From: Allocoprobacillus halotolerans
GTDB taxonomy: Bacteria; Bacillota_I; Bacilli_A; Erysipelotrichales; Coprobacillaceae
DNA: 64,000 nt
NCBI RefSeq assembly: GCF_024399475.1
Contig: NZ_CP101620.1
Span: 1,965,608-2,029,607 of the forward strand
Reading direction: 5' to 3'
Notes under the pieces: generated by a model
Databases searched by the model: none
The model's input: only the letters and a program-made list of their open reading frames with translations
What the model was told of the DNA's origin: nothing
Program-made: the position numbers and the translations under genes
In this document: positions 9,774 to 19,371 of the stretch, piece by piece
Numbering within the stretch: position 1 is the stretch's first letter
Layout of the letters: every line of letters begins with the position of its first letter

Positions 9774-9820
9774 AAAGAGATTTCTTAAATGACAGATATA
9801 GTCGTTTATGAAATCTTTTT
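9774..9820 (+). terminator. Rho-independent terminator
   Basis: Imperfect long stem: AAAGAGATTTCTTAAATGAC against GTCGTTTATGAAATCTTTTT around a 7-nt loop, ending in five T. Ends the Rpn transcript. Confidence 0.6.
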
Positions 9821-9903
9821 ATTTTAAATATTGTATTAAGTTTTTTTATCTTTTACTTTTAAGAATAACTTGTGTATAATGTTTTCAACGAGGAGATTAA
9901 TAT

Positions 9904-10758
9904 ATGAATATTCAAGAGATTAAACAACAATCAAATCAACTCTATCTTCGCTATCGACATCAGATTATACCAGAATTCTTTTATGTAGGATATGTGGGTA
10001 TTTTGGCTCAATATTTACAAAGTGGTATTTTTTCTTTCTTTGTATCACTCTTTTTATGTCCTATTAGTCATGGATATGTTAAATGTGCAATGAAGTTAGT
10101 GGATACAAAGCAACCAATATTAGATTATCATGATTCATTGGATGGCATTTTTAGCTTTGTTAAAGTAGCACCAGCATATTTAATGAGAAAGGCGATTATT
10201 TTGATGTGTATTTTGATTTGTTTAATCCCGTCTTTTTTGACAATTCAAAATTTAATTCCAGAATTTTCTATTGAATGGTTTTCATCATTAGGAAATGCTT
10301 TAATTCAAACAGAATATTTTATACCACAATTTGAATATATATCTTTAATTTTAGAAAATACATTTTTAGTTGTGAATATAATTGTGTGCATTTTTATTTA
10401 TCTTTTTTTAACAACATTATTTATACCTGTTCCTTATGTAATGGAATTAGAAGAATTTTCTTGGACAGAATGTATCACTTATTCTATTCGTTTGATGAAA
10501 AAATATTTTTTTCAATTTATTTACTTATATATTTTATATATGCCACGCCATATATTGTATTGGATGGTAACGGGGTGTATTGTTTTATGGATTGGTCATT
10601 TGAATGAATTTTTAATGCTATTTTGTATTGTTTCATCTTTATTTTTTTATATAGAAGTTTTTAAAGGAAGATTTGAAATTGCAAAATATTTGTTTTATCA
10701 AAAGATGAGAGGGGAATATCATGAGGAAGACGAAAAATATCAAGAGAGTGATTATTAA
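9904..10758 (+). CDS. DUF975-like integral membrane protein
   Basis: 284 residues, mostly hydrophobic with about five or six membrane spans and the N-terminal start MNIQEIKQQSNQ typical of the DUF975 group, which also has a member at 54.2 kb (MNIQKIKARAGQ). Function is unknown for the family. It has a clear GAGGAG ribosome site and its own TATAAT box. Its last 38 bp overlap the start of proB, suggesting translational coupling. No enzymatic motif is visible; proline synthesis has no evident need for it. Confidence 0.7.
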   Translation: MNIQEIKQQSNQLYLRYRHQIIPEFFYVGYVGILAQYLQSGIFSFFVSLFLCPISHGYVKCAMKLVDTKQPILDYHDSLDGIFSFVKVAPAYLMRKAIILMCILICLIPSFLTIQNLIPEFSIEWFSSLGNALIQTEYFIPQFEYISLILENTFLVVNIIVCIFIYLFLTTLFIPVPYVMELEEFSWTECITYSIRLMKKYFFQFIYLYILYMPRHILYWMVTGCIVLWIGHLNEFLMLFCIVSSLFFYIEVFKGRFEIAKYLFYQKMRGEYHEEDEKYQESDY

Positions 10759-11854
10759 AGTAGGATCATCATCTTTATGTCATCAAGATGGCTATATTGA
10801 TCAACAAAAAATATTATATTTAGTTATGCAGGTTGCCAAGTTAATTGAACAAGGAATGACGGTTGTCATCGTTTCATCAGGGGCGATTAGTGCTGGAATG
10901 GGAGCGATGGAATTGCCACGTAAACCAGAAACATTGCCTCAAAAACAGGCTTTAGCGGCGATTGGACAAGCTAAATTGATGCAGATTTATGAAGAAATCT
11001 TTCAATTATTTCATTTAAAATGTTCACAAGTTTTATTGAATCATGGAGATTTTGATGATCGTCAAAGACTTTTAAATTTATCTCATACAATGAATGCTTT
11101 AATTGATTATGGGGTTATTCCTATTGTCAATGAAAATGATGCTTTAGCAGTGGAAGAAATTAGAGTAGGGGATAATGATACTTTGTCAGCTTTACTTGTT
11201 CCTGTGATTGATGCTGACTTATTAATATTAGTGAGTGATATTGATGGGTTATATACTGATAATCCACATGTCAATCCTCAAGCGAAACTTTTAAAATATG
11301 TTGAACATATTGATGAAAAGATTGAAAAGATGGCATCTGGTTCGACTTCAAAGTTAGGAACGGGTGGTATGGCAACTAAAATTAAAGCTGCTAAGATTGT
11401 CAATGATTATGGAAAAGATATGGTTATTGTGAATGGGCAAAAAGCCAATAGTATTTTACATGTTTTTGATGAACATGAATCAGGAACATGGTTCAATGGT
11501 GGTAGTGGACAAAATCTGAAAGCTAAGGCACATTGGTTAACTTATCGTAGTCATTCAAAGGGTAAAATTATCGTTGATGATGGCGCTTGTCTGGCTTTAA
11601 AAGCACATAAAAGTTTGTTGCCCTCTGGCATTGTTGATGTCAAAGGACAATTTTTAGCGGGACAAGTTGTGGATGTTGTCAGTCAAAAAGGACAAAGAAT
11701 CGCAAAAGGGATTGTGCAATATTCAAGTTTAGAAATTATAATGATTAAAGGACATCAAAGCTATGAGATTAAGCATATATTAGATCGTCATGATTATGAT
11801 GAGGTTATACATGTCAATAATATGGTGATTTTAGGAGGGGATACCAATGAATGA
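10721..11854 (+). CDS. proB: Glutamate 5-kinase
   Basis: First step of proline synthesis: glutamate plus ATP to gamma-glutamyl phosphate, in the cytoplasm. 377 residues, the full-length form with an N-terminal amino-acid-kinase domain (IIKVGSSSLC, VSSGAISAGM, NENDALAVEE, GTGGMATKIKAA) and a C-terminal PUA domain from about residue 280. Start ATG at 10721 follows GAGGGG by 6 bp although it lies within the upstream gene. The stop overlaps proA by 8 bp, so the two enzymes are co-translated, as expected for a pair that channels a labile intermediate. Proline feedback inhibition is usual for the family. Confidence 0.96.
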   Translation: MRKTKNIKRVIIKVGSSSLCHQDGYIDQQKILYLVMQVAKLIEQGMTVVIVSSGAISAGMGAMELPRKPETLPQKQALAAIGQAKLMQIYEEIFQLFHLKCSQVLLNHGDFDDRQRLLNLSHTMNALIDYGVIPIVNENDALAVEEIRVGDNDTLSALLVPVIDADLLILVSDIDGLYTDNPHVNPQAKLLKYVEHIDEKIEKMASGSTSKLGTGGMATKIKAAKIVNDYGKDMVIVNGQKANSILHVFDEHESGTWFNGGSGQNLKAKAHWLTYRSHSKGKIIVDDGACLALKAHKSLLPSGIVDVKGQFLAGQVVDVVSQKGQRIAKGIVQYSSLEIIMIKGHQSYEIKHILDRHDYDEVIHVNNMVILGGDTNE

Positions 11855-13088
11855 AAAACTTTTAGAACAGCTTCATCAAGCAAAGAACGCAGCACGTCAA
11901 ATGATGAATATGTCTACAGAAATAAAAAATCAAGCATTAAGAAATATAGCTGAAACATTACAAAAACATGTTTTGGATATTATCAAAGAAAATCAAAAAG
12001 ATATTGAAAATGCAAAAGCATCAGGAATGTCAGAAGCAATGATTGATCGTCTTTTGTTGAATGAAGAACGCATTATATCCATGTCACAAGATGTTTTAAA
12101 ACTGATTGATTTAAGTGACCCAGTGGGAGAAATAATCAGAGAAATCAAAAGGCCTAATGGTTTACTCATTCGTCAAGTCCGTATACCGATTGGAGTGTTT
12201 GGTATTATTTATGAGTCACGTCCTAATGTGACAGTTGATATAGCAAGTTTATGCATCAAATCTGGAAATGTCTGTATTTTAAAAGGTGGAAAAGAAGCTA
12301 TTCATTCCAATCTCTTTTTAACTCGTTTGATGCAAGAAGCTATTGATGGAATTCTCCCTGTTGAATGTGTTCAATTGATTGATTATGGAGGACGAGAAAT
12401 GGTGGATGAATTGATTCATGCCTATGGTTATGTGGATGTCGTTGTGCCTCGAGGAGGAGCAGGATTAATTCAACATGTCGTTTGCAATGCAACTGTTCCA
12501 GTTATTGAAACAGGTGCAGGAAACTGTCATTTATATATTGATAAAGAAGCCAATATGAAAAAGGCTATTGATATTACGATTAATGCCAAAATACAAAGAC
12601 CATCAGTTTGTAATGCGATTGAAACGATTTTGGTTCATCGAGATATTGCTGATGTTTATTTGCCTTTGTTATATCAACATTTTCAAGAACGTGTAGAAAT
12701 ACGTGGTGATGCTTCTGTTCAAAAAATCATTCCATGTCAACCAGTGACAGATAAAGATTATGCAACTGAATATGATGATTATATTGTGGCAGTTCATGTT
12801 GTCAAAGATGTACAGGAAGCGATTGAACATATTTATCAATATTCAACAAAACATTCAGAAGCTATCGTGACTGAAAATTTAGAAACAGCATGTTTATTTT
12901 TAAAAACAGTGGATTCGGCTTGTGTTTACCATAATGCTTCTACTCGTTTTAGTGATGGAGGACAATTTGGTTTTGGGGCAGAACTAGGCATCAGTACCCA
13001 GAAATTACATGCCAGAGGTCCACTAGGACTTTTGGAAATGACATCTTATCAATACCAGATTCATGGCCAAGGTCAAGTTCGTGAGTAG
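11847..13088 (+). CDS. proA: Gamma-glutamyl phosphate reductase
   Basis: Second step of proline synthesis: NADPH-dependent reduction of gamma-glutamyl phosphate to glutamate semialdehyde, which cyclises. 413 residues, standard length. Aldehyde-dehydrogenase fold with the ProA signatures GVFGIIYESRPNVT, LKGGKEAIHSN, VPRGGAGLI and the catalytic Cys region KIQRPSVCNAIET; the C-terminal RGPLGLLEMTSYQY is also characteristic. Begins inside proB. proC is not in this window. Confidence 0.97.
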   Translation: MNEKLLEQLHQAKNAARQMMNMSTEIKNQALRNIAETLQKHVLDIIKENQKDIENAKASGMSEAMIDRLLLNEERIISMSQDVLKLIDLSDPVGEIIREIKRPNGLLIRQVRIPIGVFGIIYESRPNVTVDIASLCIKSGNVCILKGGKEAIHSNLFLTRLMQEAIDGILPVECVQLIDYGGREMVDELIHAYGYVDVVVPRGGAGLIQHVVCNATVPVIETGAGNCHLYIDKEANMKKAIDITINAKIQRPSVCNAIETILVHRDIADVYLPLLYQHFQERVEIRGDASVQKIIPCQPVTDKDYATEYDDYIVAVHVVKDVQEAIEHIYQYSTKHSEAIVTENLETACLFLKTVDSACVYHNASTRFSDGGQFGFGAELGISTQKLHARGPLGLLEMTSYQYQIHGQGQVRE

Positions 13089-13099
13089 GGAGGAAAAAG

Positions 13100-13243
13100 A
13101 TGATTTTAATACTTGCGCCAATTATAATCATTGTGTTGTTGATTGCTGCGATTGGGTTTAACAAACAATTTTTGATGCTGTTATCATTAGCATTACTGAT
13201 GGTTTTCCTTATATTTTATGGTGATATAATTGAACAATATTAG
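13100..13243 (+). CDS. Small membrane protein, 47 residues
   Basis: ATG at 13100 with a good ribosome site (GGGAGGAAAAAG), 11 bp after proA. The product MILILAPIIIIVLLIAAIGF... is almost wholly hydrophobic with two likely membrane spans, ending YGDIIEQY. The next gene's start overlaps its end. It is not recognised. It probably belongs with the damaged membrane-protein gene that follows, as small partner or as its detached beginning. Confidence 0.6.
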   Translation: MILILAPIIIIVLLIAAIGFNKQFLMLLSLALLMVFLIFYGDIIEQY

Positions 13244-14137
13244 CAAATTTTTTAGAACGTTGTTTGTTTTGGGTTATTGGAGCATTGATTTTATCATTGC
13301 TTATCAGTTTTCGCTGGCAGATGGTGCCTCGTTTAATCTTTTGTTGTGTTGTATGTGTCATAGGATGTGCGATTCCAATTATCCTTTCAAATCATTATAT
13401 AACATTAACATTTGTCGTTGAGCTTCAGGATATTCAGGAAGTGAATGTGTATCGTTCACAAAGAGATAGTGTGACACTCAATGAAACGCAAATTGAAGAA
13501 ATGACAACGATGTTTGAAAATTTAGATGTCAAAGAAGATATCATGGAAAAAAGTTTAAATATGGTTTTAAATAATTAGCATAGCTAGTCTTATGCGACTA
13601 TCAATTTCTCTAATGGTGAAACGATGCGTATTGTTTTCTTTTCACAAAATGATGATCAGCCTGATCTTATACGTGTAGAAGTTGATGATAAAAGAGATGT
13701 TATGTTGCCAGTCAGAATAATGTGGGTTCTGTAAAAACATGGATTAATCAGCAAGTCAATCAAGCCTTAAGAGATACGACAAAAAATCAATATGGAAGTG
13801 CATTAACATCATTAAAGAAAAGTTTTACAATCAATGGAACAAATTGTTCATTTGTTGTTCCAACTGGCTTACCAGATGATTTAGAAATCACAATTGTAGG
13901 ATTGCCTGATGAAAAAATACAGTTGTTTATTTTTTAGATGAAAATAACGAAGAACATACATGGAAAGCAAAACAAACTTATCGTTTTGATATTTCTCAAT
14001 ATCAATCTTATCGTTATCCTTATCTAGCAGTTAAAATCAATGGTCAAGGCTTTGATTTGGTTAATATTTTTGATATGTTACCAGATAATACGCAAAGCCG
14101 AAATCCTCAAAATCGTTTCTTTGATTCAGGATTTTAA
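13230..14137 (+). pseudogene. Multiply damaged membrane-anchored protein gene
   Basis: One protein of about 300 residues can be traced through several frames. It starts at TTG 13230 (MNNISKF), gains a T near 13246-13251 before the membrane segment LFWVIGALILSLLISF, then reads VVELQDIQEVNVYRSQRD. Two stops (TAG at 13576 and 13585) follow, then SYATINFSNGETMRIVFFS, a one-base loss near 13708, TWINQQVNQALRDTTKNQ, and an A loss near 13918 leading to YFLDENNEEHTWKAKQTYRF and the final stop at 14137. The external part looks like a beta-rich domain. I do not recognise the family. Most lesions are homopolymer slips and may be sequence errors, but the double stop at 13576-13587 would need at least two compensating indels, so real decay is possible. 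Confidence 0.6.
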
Positions 14138-14160
14138 TAAAAAATAAAATCATAAAGTAT

Positions 14161-14189
14161 AAAGGGTATCCTAAAATGGGTACCTTTTT
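14161..14189 (+). terminator. Rho-independent terminator after the damaged gene
   Basis: AAAGG-TA-CC pairs with GG-TA-CCTTT with two single-base bulges, then TTTT. Confidence 0.55.
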
Positions 14190-14700
14190 AGTATGAAATC
14201 TATTTCTAATGACCAAAAATGAATTTTTTCAATTTTAGTCAATAGGTTTAGCAAGTTAATATCAGGTAACAAGATTTGTGTTTATTGCTGTTTTGATTCT
14301 AATTGCTTGAAATCATAATGCTAAAAACATTAAATAATATGTGGAAAGAGCATAAATATGCTAAATTTTAAATAAAATCAATTAATGAATTGTAGTAGGT
14401 TATAGATTGGGTTATACAATAATCATATTAATTATCTAATGCAAAATGACATATTTAGAGCTGTTTGTAAAAAATTATAAATTGGTATGCTCTATTATAG
14501 ATGAAAAGAAGATTTACACGAACATTTGTCAATTCATAAAGAGATAAACATGAAAGAGTGAGGAGTTGAATAACTCCTCATAATTATTTTTGGAAAGGTT
14601 CTATATCAAAAATAATGATTCTCATGAGTTCCTTAAAGCTATACCATAAAAAATTCTAGAGCCTTTATTGATGCTTAATATAAAATATCGTTCTTTTATA
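14190..14700. other. Gene-free AT-rich stretch with an orphan terminator
   Basis: About 510 bp without a believable gene on either strand. A perfect terminator (9-bp arms TGAGGAGTT and AACTCCTCA, loop GAAT, at 14559-14580, followed by TAATTATTTTT) has no gene upstream of it. It may end a small RNA or the relic of a deleted gene. Short protein-like scraps occur at about 14500-14550 but are broken by stops. Confidence 0.45.
14559..14591 (+). terminator. Orphan rho-independent terminator
   Basis: Nine-base perfect stem TGAGGAGTT/AACTCCTCA with a GAAT loop and a T-rich tail. No gene ends nearby on the plus strand. Confidence 0.65.
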
Positions 14701-14743
14701 TTGACAATAGTTAGTCGACTAAGTATAATGGTTAGTGCGCTAA
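14701..14743 (+). promoter_or_regulatory. Sigma-A promoter with two MarR-type operators
   Basis: TTGACA (14701-14706), exactly 17 bp, TATAAT (14724-14729): a consensus housekeeping promoter. The perfect 12-bp palindrome TTAGTCGACTAA (14711-14722) fills the spacer, and a near copy TTAGTGCGCTAA (14732-14743) sits over the start point, 21 bp away centre to centre, two helical turns. This is the layout expected for autorepression by the MarR protein encoded just downstream. The ribosome site AGGAGG is at 14749-14754. Confidence 0.88.
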
Positions 14744-14761
14744 GTAATAGGAGGAAAGAAT

Positions 14762-15190
14762 ATGGAATATGAAAATTTTGGTCAATTGATGGAAGAAATG
14801 AGAGATATTCATAAATTGCTTCAAAAATTGACTTCACAAAAATGTCATCATTTGACAATGGAACAGGTGAAATTGATTTTTTTAATAGCACAAAATCAAA
14901 TGAATCAAAAGGAAATTGCTCAAAGACTTCGTATTACTGAGGCAACTCTTTCAGTAAGGATTAAACGTTTAGTGGATATGGGACTTATTGAAAGAAAAAT
15001 GAATGAAGATGATAAACGTTATTATCAGATTATTTTATCTTCCAAAGGGAAAGCTGTTATTGGTGAAATGAAAAATGATTTTCATCATGTTCATGATGTT
15101 GTCTGTAAAGATTTAACAGAAGAGGATTATCAGGCTGTTTTAAAAGTGATTAAAAAGATTAAAAGAAATTTAAAGGAGGAAATGCAGTGA
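14762..15190 (+). CDS. MarR-family transcriptional repressor
   Basis: 142 residues with the winged helix-turn-helix of MarR: QKEIAQRLRITEATLSVRIKRLVDMGLIERK followed by the wing NEDDKRYYQIILSSKGKA, here listed in two parts as the HTH (about residues 50-80) and the wing (about 83-105). It should bind the two TTAG...CTAA sites in its own promoter and release DNA when a small hydrophobic ligand is present. It is the first gene of an operon with a two-subunit ABC exporter (GTGA overlap), so it most likely controls a drug- or metabolite-inducible efflux system. Ligand unknown. Confidence 0.93.
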   Translation: MEYENFGQLMEEMRDIHKLLQKLTSQKCHHLTMEQVKLIFLIAQNQMNQKEIAQRLRITEATLSVRIKRLVDMGLIERKMNEDDKRYYQIILSSKGKAVIGEMKNDFHHVHDVVCKDLTEEDYQAVLKVIKKIKRNLKEEMQ

Positions 15191-17409
15191 TAAAATTACG
15201 CAAGTTTGCCTATAAATTTTGGTTACCTATTCTTTTGTGTATTGGATGTGTTTTTATTCAATCACAATCAGAATTAGCCTTACCGGATTATATGAGTGAT
15301 ATTGTCACAAATGGGATTCAGGCAGGTGGATTTGATACATCTATTGGAGATGTTTATAGTCCAGAAACTTTTGAACATTTATTGCTTTTTGCTGATGAAA
15401 AGCAACAAGAAACAATTCAATCAAGTTATACTTTGACATCTTATGAAGACTTATCACAAGATTTAAAAGATACGTTTCCAAAATTAGAAGATGCTTATGT
15501 TTTAAATGATTTGTCAACAAAACAGACAGAAGAATTAGAAAGTGCATTGATTAAACCAATGTTGATGGTTTCTTCTATTGATGCGATGGATCCTGAATCT
15601 ACTCAGTATCAACAGATGTTTCAAAATATACCAGAAGGTATGGATATTTATCAGGTTTTTGAAATGATGGATGAACAAACCAAAAATCAGATGACTGCTG
15701 ATATTGATGCTCAAATTGATACAATGGGTGAATCAACAATGTTAGTGGCTGCTGGAAATGGTGTCAAAAGTGAATATATAGCACTAGGTGCTGATGTCGA
15801 TCAAATGCAAACAGAATATATTTTCTTTGCTGGTTTTAAAATGTTAGGTATTGCATTATTAGGTTCATTAGCGGCGATGGCTTCAGCATTTTTATCATCA
15901 AGAGTTGGATCAGGTTTTGCCAGAAATTTAAGAAAAGCTGTATTTAAGAAAGTTGAAAGTTTTTCTAACAGTGAATTTAATAAATTTTCTACTGCTTCAT
16001 TAATTACCCGTACAACAAATGATATTACCCAAGTACAGATGTTGATGATTATGTTATTGCGTATTGTTTTATTTGCACCAATGATGGGGGTAGGGGCTTT
16101 AATTAAAGCTTTTACACATTCTTCATCTATGACATGGATAATATTGATGATTTTAATTGTCATTACAGTTGTCATTGGTGTATTGATGAAAGTTGTTTTA
16201 CCAAAATTTAAAATCATTCAATCATTAATTGATAAATTAAACTTAACAATGCGTGAAAATTTAACAGGGGTTCTTGTTATTAGAGCTTTTGGTAATGAAA
16301 AACATAGTGAAGAACGTTTTGATAAAGCCAATAACGATTTAACAACTGTCAATTTATTTGTCAATCGTGCAATGGCAACATTAATGCCAATTATGATGTT
16401 TATTATGAACTTTGCAACTGTTTTAGTTGTTTGGGTGGGTTCACAACAATTAGATTTAGGAAATATTGCGATTGGTGAAATGATGGCATTTATTCAATAT
16501 GCAATGCAAATTATTATGTCATTTTTATTCATTGCGATGATTTTCATTATGATACCTCGTGCCAGTGTCGCTGCTGATCGTGTTTATGAAGTATTATCAA
16601 CAGATTTAACAATTCAAGATCCTAAGCAACCTGTTGATTTTGATGACAGTCAAAGAGGTGTTGTGGAATTTAAAGATGTGTCTTTCCAATATCCAGGAGC
16701 GCATGAAGCTGTTTTAAGTCATATTAGCTTTCAAGCAAAACCTGGTCAAACGACAGCCTTTATTGGGTCAACGGGTTCAGGAAAAAGTACATTGATTAAC
16801 TTGATTCCAAGATTCTATGATGTCAGTGAAGGTGAAGTGCTGGTAGATGGTGTCAATGTCAAAGATGTTGTGCAACATGATTTAAGAGAACGTATTGGTG
16901 TTGTTCCTCAAAAAGGTGTTTTATTTTCAGGAACCATTCGTTCAAATTTAAAATATGGGGCACATGATGCAACTGATGAAGAATTAGATGAAGTGATTCG
17001 TGTAGCACAGGCTAAGGAATTCGTAGATGAAAAACCACAGGGATTGGACGAACCAATTTCGCAAGGTGGAACGAATGTGTCTGGTGGACAAAAACAGCGT
17101 TTAGCAATTGCCAGAGCGTTAGCCAAAAATCCTGAAATCTTAATTTTTGATGATAGTTTTTCAGCATTGGATTTTAAAACCGATGCGACTTTAAGAAAAG
17201 AATTAAGTCAGTTAATGGAAAAGAATAATAATACTGTTTTAATTGTTGGACAAAGAATTGCTTCTATCATGGATGCAGATCAAATTATTGTTTTAGATGA
17301 TGGAAAAATTGTTGGAAAAGGAACACATGATGAATTGATGAAAACTTGTCAAGTTTATCAGGAAATTGCTTATTCACAACTTTCAAAGGAGGAATTAGCC
17401 AATGCCTAG
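15187..17409 (+). CDS. ABC exporter half-transporter 1 (MarR operon) with large extracellular insert
   Basis: 740 residues, longer than the usual 580 because about 150 residues are inserted between the first membrane span and the second (residues about 35-205, containing TMGESTMLVAAGNGVKSEY). This insert should be outside the cell. The rest is a normal exporter half: membrane spans to about 480, Walker A GSTGSGKST, signature VSGGQKQRLAIARAL, and Walker B ILIFDDSFSAL with Asp in place of the catalytic Glu, marking the degenerate partner. GTG start overlapping the MarR stop. Similar to the heterodimeric exporter at 5-8.5 kb, whose matching half lacks the insert. Confidence 0.9.
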   Translation: MIKLRKFAYKFWLPILLCIGCVFIQSQSELALPDYMSDIVTNGIQAGGFDTSIGDVYSPETFEHLLLFADEKQQETIQSSYTLTSYEDLSQDLKDTFPKLEDAYVLNDLSTKQTEELESALIKPMLMVSSIDAMDPESTQYQQMFQNIPEGMDIYQVFEMMDEQTKNQMTADIDAQIDTMGESTMLVAAGNGVKSEYIALGADVDQMQTEYIFFAGFKMLGIALLGSLAAMASAFLSSRVGSGFARNLRKAVFKKVESFSNSEFNKFSTASLITRTTNDITQVQMLMIMLLRIVLFAPMMGVGALIKAFTHSSSMTWIILMILIVITVVIGVLMKVVLPKFKIIQSLIDKLNLTMRENLTGVLVIRAFGNEKHSEERFDKANNDLTTVNLFVNRAMATLMPIMMFIMNFATVLVVWVGSQQLDLGNIAIGEMMAFIQYAMQIIMSFLFIAMIFIMIPRASVAADRVYEVLSTDLTIQDPKQPVDFDDSQRGVVEFKDVSFQYPGAHEAVLSHISFQAKPGQTTAFIGSTGSGKSTLINLIPRFYDVSEGEVLVDGVNVKDVVQHDLRERIGVVPQKGVLFSGTIRSNLKYGAHDATDEELDEVIRVAQAKEFVDEKPQGLDEPISQGGTNVSGGQKQRLAIARALAKNPEILIFDDSFSALDFKTDATLRKELSQLMEKNNNTVLIVGQRIASIMDADQIIVLDDGKIVGKGTHDELMKTCQVYQEIAYSQLSKEELANA

Positions 17410-19224
17410 AGGACATATGGGTGGTAGACAGATGTCTAATGAAAAAGCTAAGGACTTTAAAGGAACAATGAAAAAATTGTTTGCTCATTTACAACCCTAT
17501 TATATTAAATTTATATTTATTTTTATCTTTGCTGGTGGTTCAACAGTCTTTTCAATCTTTGGACCAAAGGTTTTAGCTAAAGCAACAGATAAATTAAGTG
17601 AAGGAATTATGGCGAAAGTCACACATACCGGTGGGATTGATTTTGATGCAATCTTTGAGATTTTGTTTTTCTTGGTTTGTATTTATTTATTAAGTGCTTT
17701 ATTGAATTATGTCCAAGGATTTTTAACTTCAGGCATTTCTCAAAAAGTAGCTTATGATTTTAGAAAAGAAATTTCAGAAAAAATGGATCGTTTACCACTC
17801 AGTTATTTTGATACTCATTCCAGTGGTGATACTTTATCGCGTGTGACAAATGATGTGGATTTGATTGCACAATCATTAAATCAAAGTTTAACGCAGATTG
17901 TCACTTCTACTGTGACTGTTATTGGTATCTTTATTATGATGTTGACCATCAGTGTACCAATGACATTATTGGCCTTATGTGTTTTACCTATTTCTATGTT
18001 TTTAATGTCTAAGATTATGAAAAGAACACAGAAGTATTTTATTTCACAACAAACTAATTTAGGAAATGTTAATGGACACATTGAAGAAATGTATGGGGCT
18101 CATCAAGTGGTGAAAGCTTTTAATGGAGAAGAAGATTCCATAACAAAGTTTGAACAATATAATGATGAATTATATAATTCAGCATGGAAATCACAGTTCT
18201 TTTCAGGATTAATGCAACCATTAACAACTTTTGTAGGAAACATTGGTTATGTTGGTGTCTGTTTATTAGGTGGTTTTTTAGCAAGTGGTGAAATGATTTC
18301 GATTGGTGATATTCAAGCGTTTATTCAATATGTCCGTCAATTTAATCAACCGATTACACAATTGGCACAAATTATGAATCAGCTTCAATCAACGGCAGCG
18401 GCTGCTGAACGTGTCTTTGAATTCTTAGATGAACCAGAAATGGAAAAAGAACAGGCACTAGTAACCACTGAACAAGTTCAACAAATGCAAGGAAGCGTAA
18501 CATTTAACCATGTGAATTTTGGTTATACACCAGATAAAACAATTATTTATGATTTTTCAATGCATGTTCATGCAGGACAGAGTGTTGCGATTGTAGGACC
18601 AACGGGTGCTGGAAAAACAACTATCGTGAAGTTGTTAATGCGTTTCTATGAATTAAATGGTGGTCATATCTTAGTTGATGGTGAAGATATTACTCATTTA
18701 TCAAGAAGTGATTTAAGAAGTTTATTTGGTATGGTTTTACAGGATACTTGGTTATTTGGTGGCACAATTCGTGAAAACTTGAAATATGGAAAACTAGATG
18801 CAACGGATGAAGAAATGTATGAAGCTTGTCGTTTGGCTTATGCCGATCATTTTATTAATACATTAGAAGATGGTTATGATACTATCATTAATGAAGAATC
18901 TAGTAATATTTCACAAGGACAAAAACAATTGTTGACAATTGCTAGAGCTTTTTAGCCAATCCAAAAATCTTGATTTTAGATGAAGCAACATCTTCTGTTG
19001 ATACAAGAACGGAAGTGCTCATTCAACGTGGAATGGATAAATTGATGGAAGGCAGAACATGTTTTATCATTGCACATCGTCTTTCAACAATTAAAGATGC
19101 CAATACGATTATTGTGATGAAAGATGGAGATATTGTCGAATTAGGAAATCATGAATCTTTATTAGCTAAAGCTGGATTCTATGCTGATCTTTATCAATCA
19201 CAATTTGAATCTAGTCATGAGTAA
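17402..19224 (+). CDS. ABC exporter half-transporter 2 (MarR operon), frameshifted
   Basis: Catalytic partner of the previous half, starting 8 bp inside it. Membrane domain, Walker [10 protein letters not shown], signature [15 protein letters not shown] and Walker [13 protein letters not shown] with the catalytic Glu, then H-loop IAHRLSTI. The frame is broken at about 18950: GCTTTTTAGCC has five T where RAFLANPKI needs six, giving a false stop right between signature and Walker B. Everything beyond is conserved to the stop at 19224. Repaired length about 607 residues. The ATPase site would be lost if the shift were real. Confidence 0.9.
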
Positions 19225-19292
19225 GAAAGATGGAATGATCTAAAATACTGATAAAATCAAATAAATTTTATTATTAATTGTATAAAGCAATA

Positions 19293-19318
19293 AAAACAAG
19301 GTGAAAAACCTTGTTTTT
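19293..19318 (+). terminator. Rho-independent terminator of the MarR-ABC operon
   Basis: AAAACAAGG pairs with CCTTGTTTT around TGAAAAA, with further T after it. Confidence 0.85.
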
Positions 19319-19371
19319 ATTTACTTTAAAAAATTTATATAAAAAATTTTAAATAAATTAATAAAAACCTA

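Larger units (their letters stand above)
9495..9903. other. Intergenic region after the Rpn gene
   Basis: Contains one weak small open frame (9580-9717), a long hairpin terminator (9774-9820) and, at about 9875-9880, a TATAAT box with the ribosome site GAGGAG that serves the DUF975 gene. Otherwise AT-rich with nothing recognisable. Confidence 0.5.

Noticed and set aside
14622-14891. Minus-strand frame over the MarR promoter
   Set aside because: It covers a consensus promoter and the MarR start; composition and lack of ribosome site mark it as chance.
15801-16217. Minus-strand frame of 138 codons inside the ABC gene
   Set aside because: It lies opposite a conserved membrane domain, has no ribosome site and looks like a shadow of the true gene.
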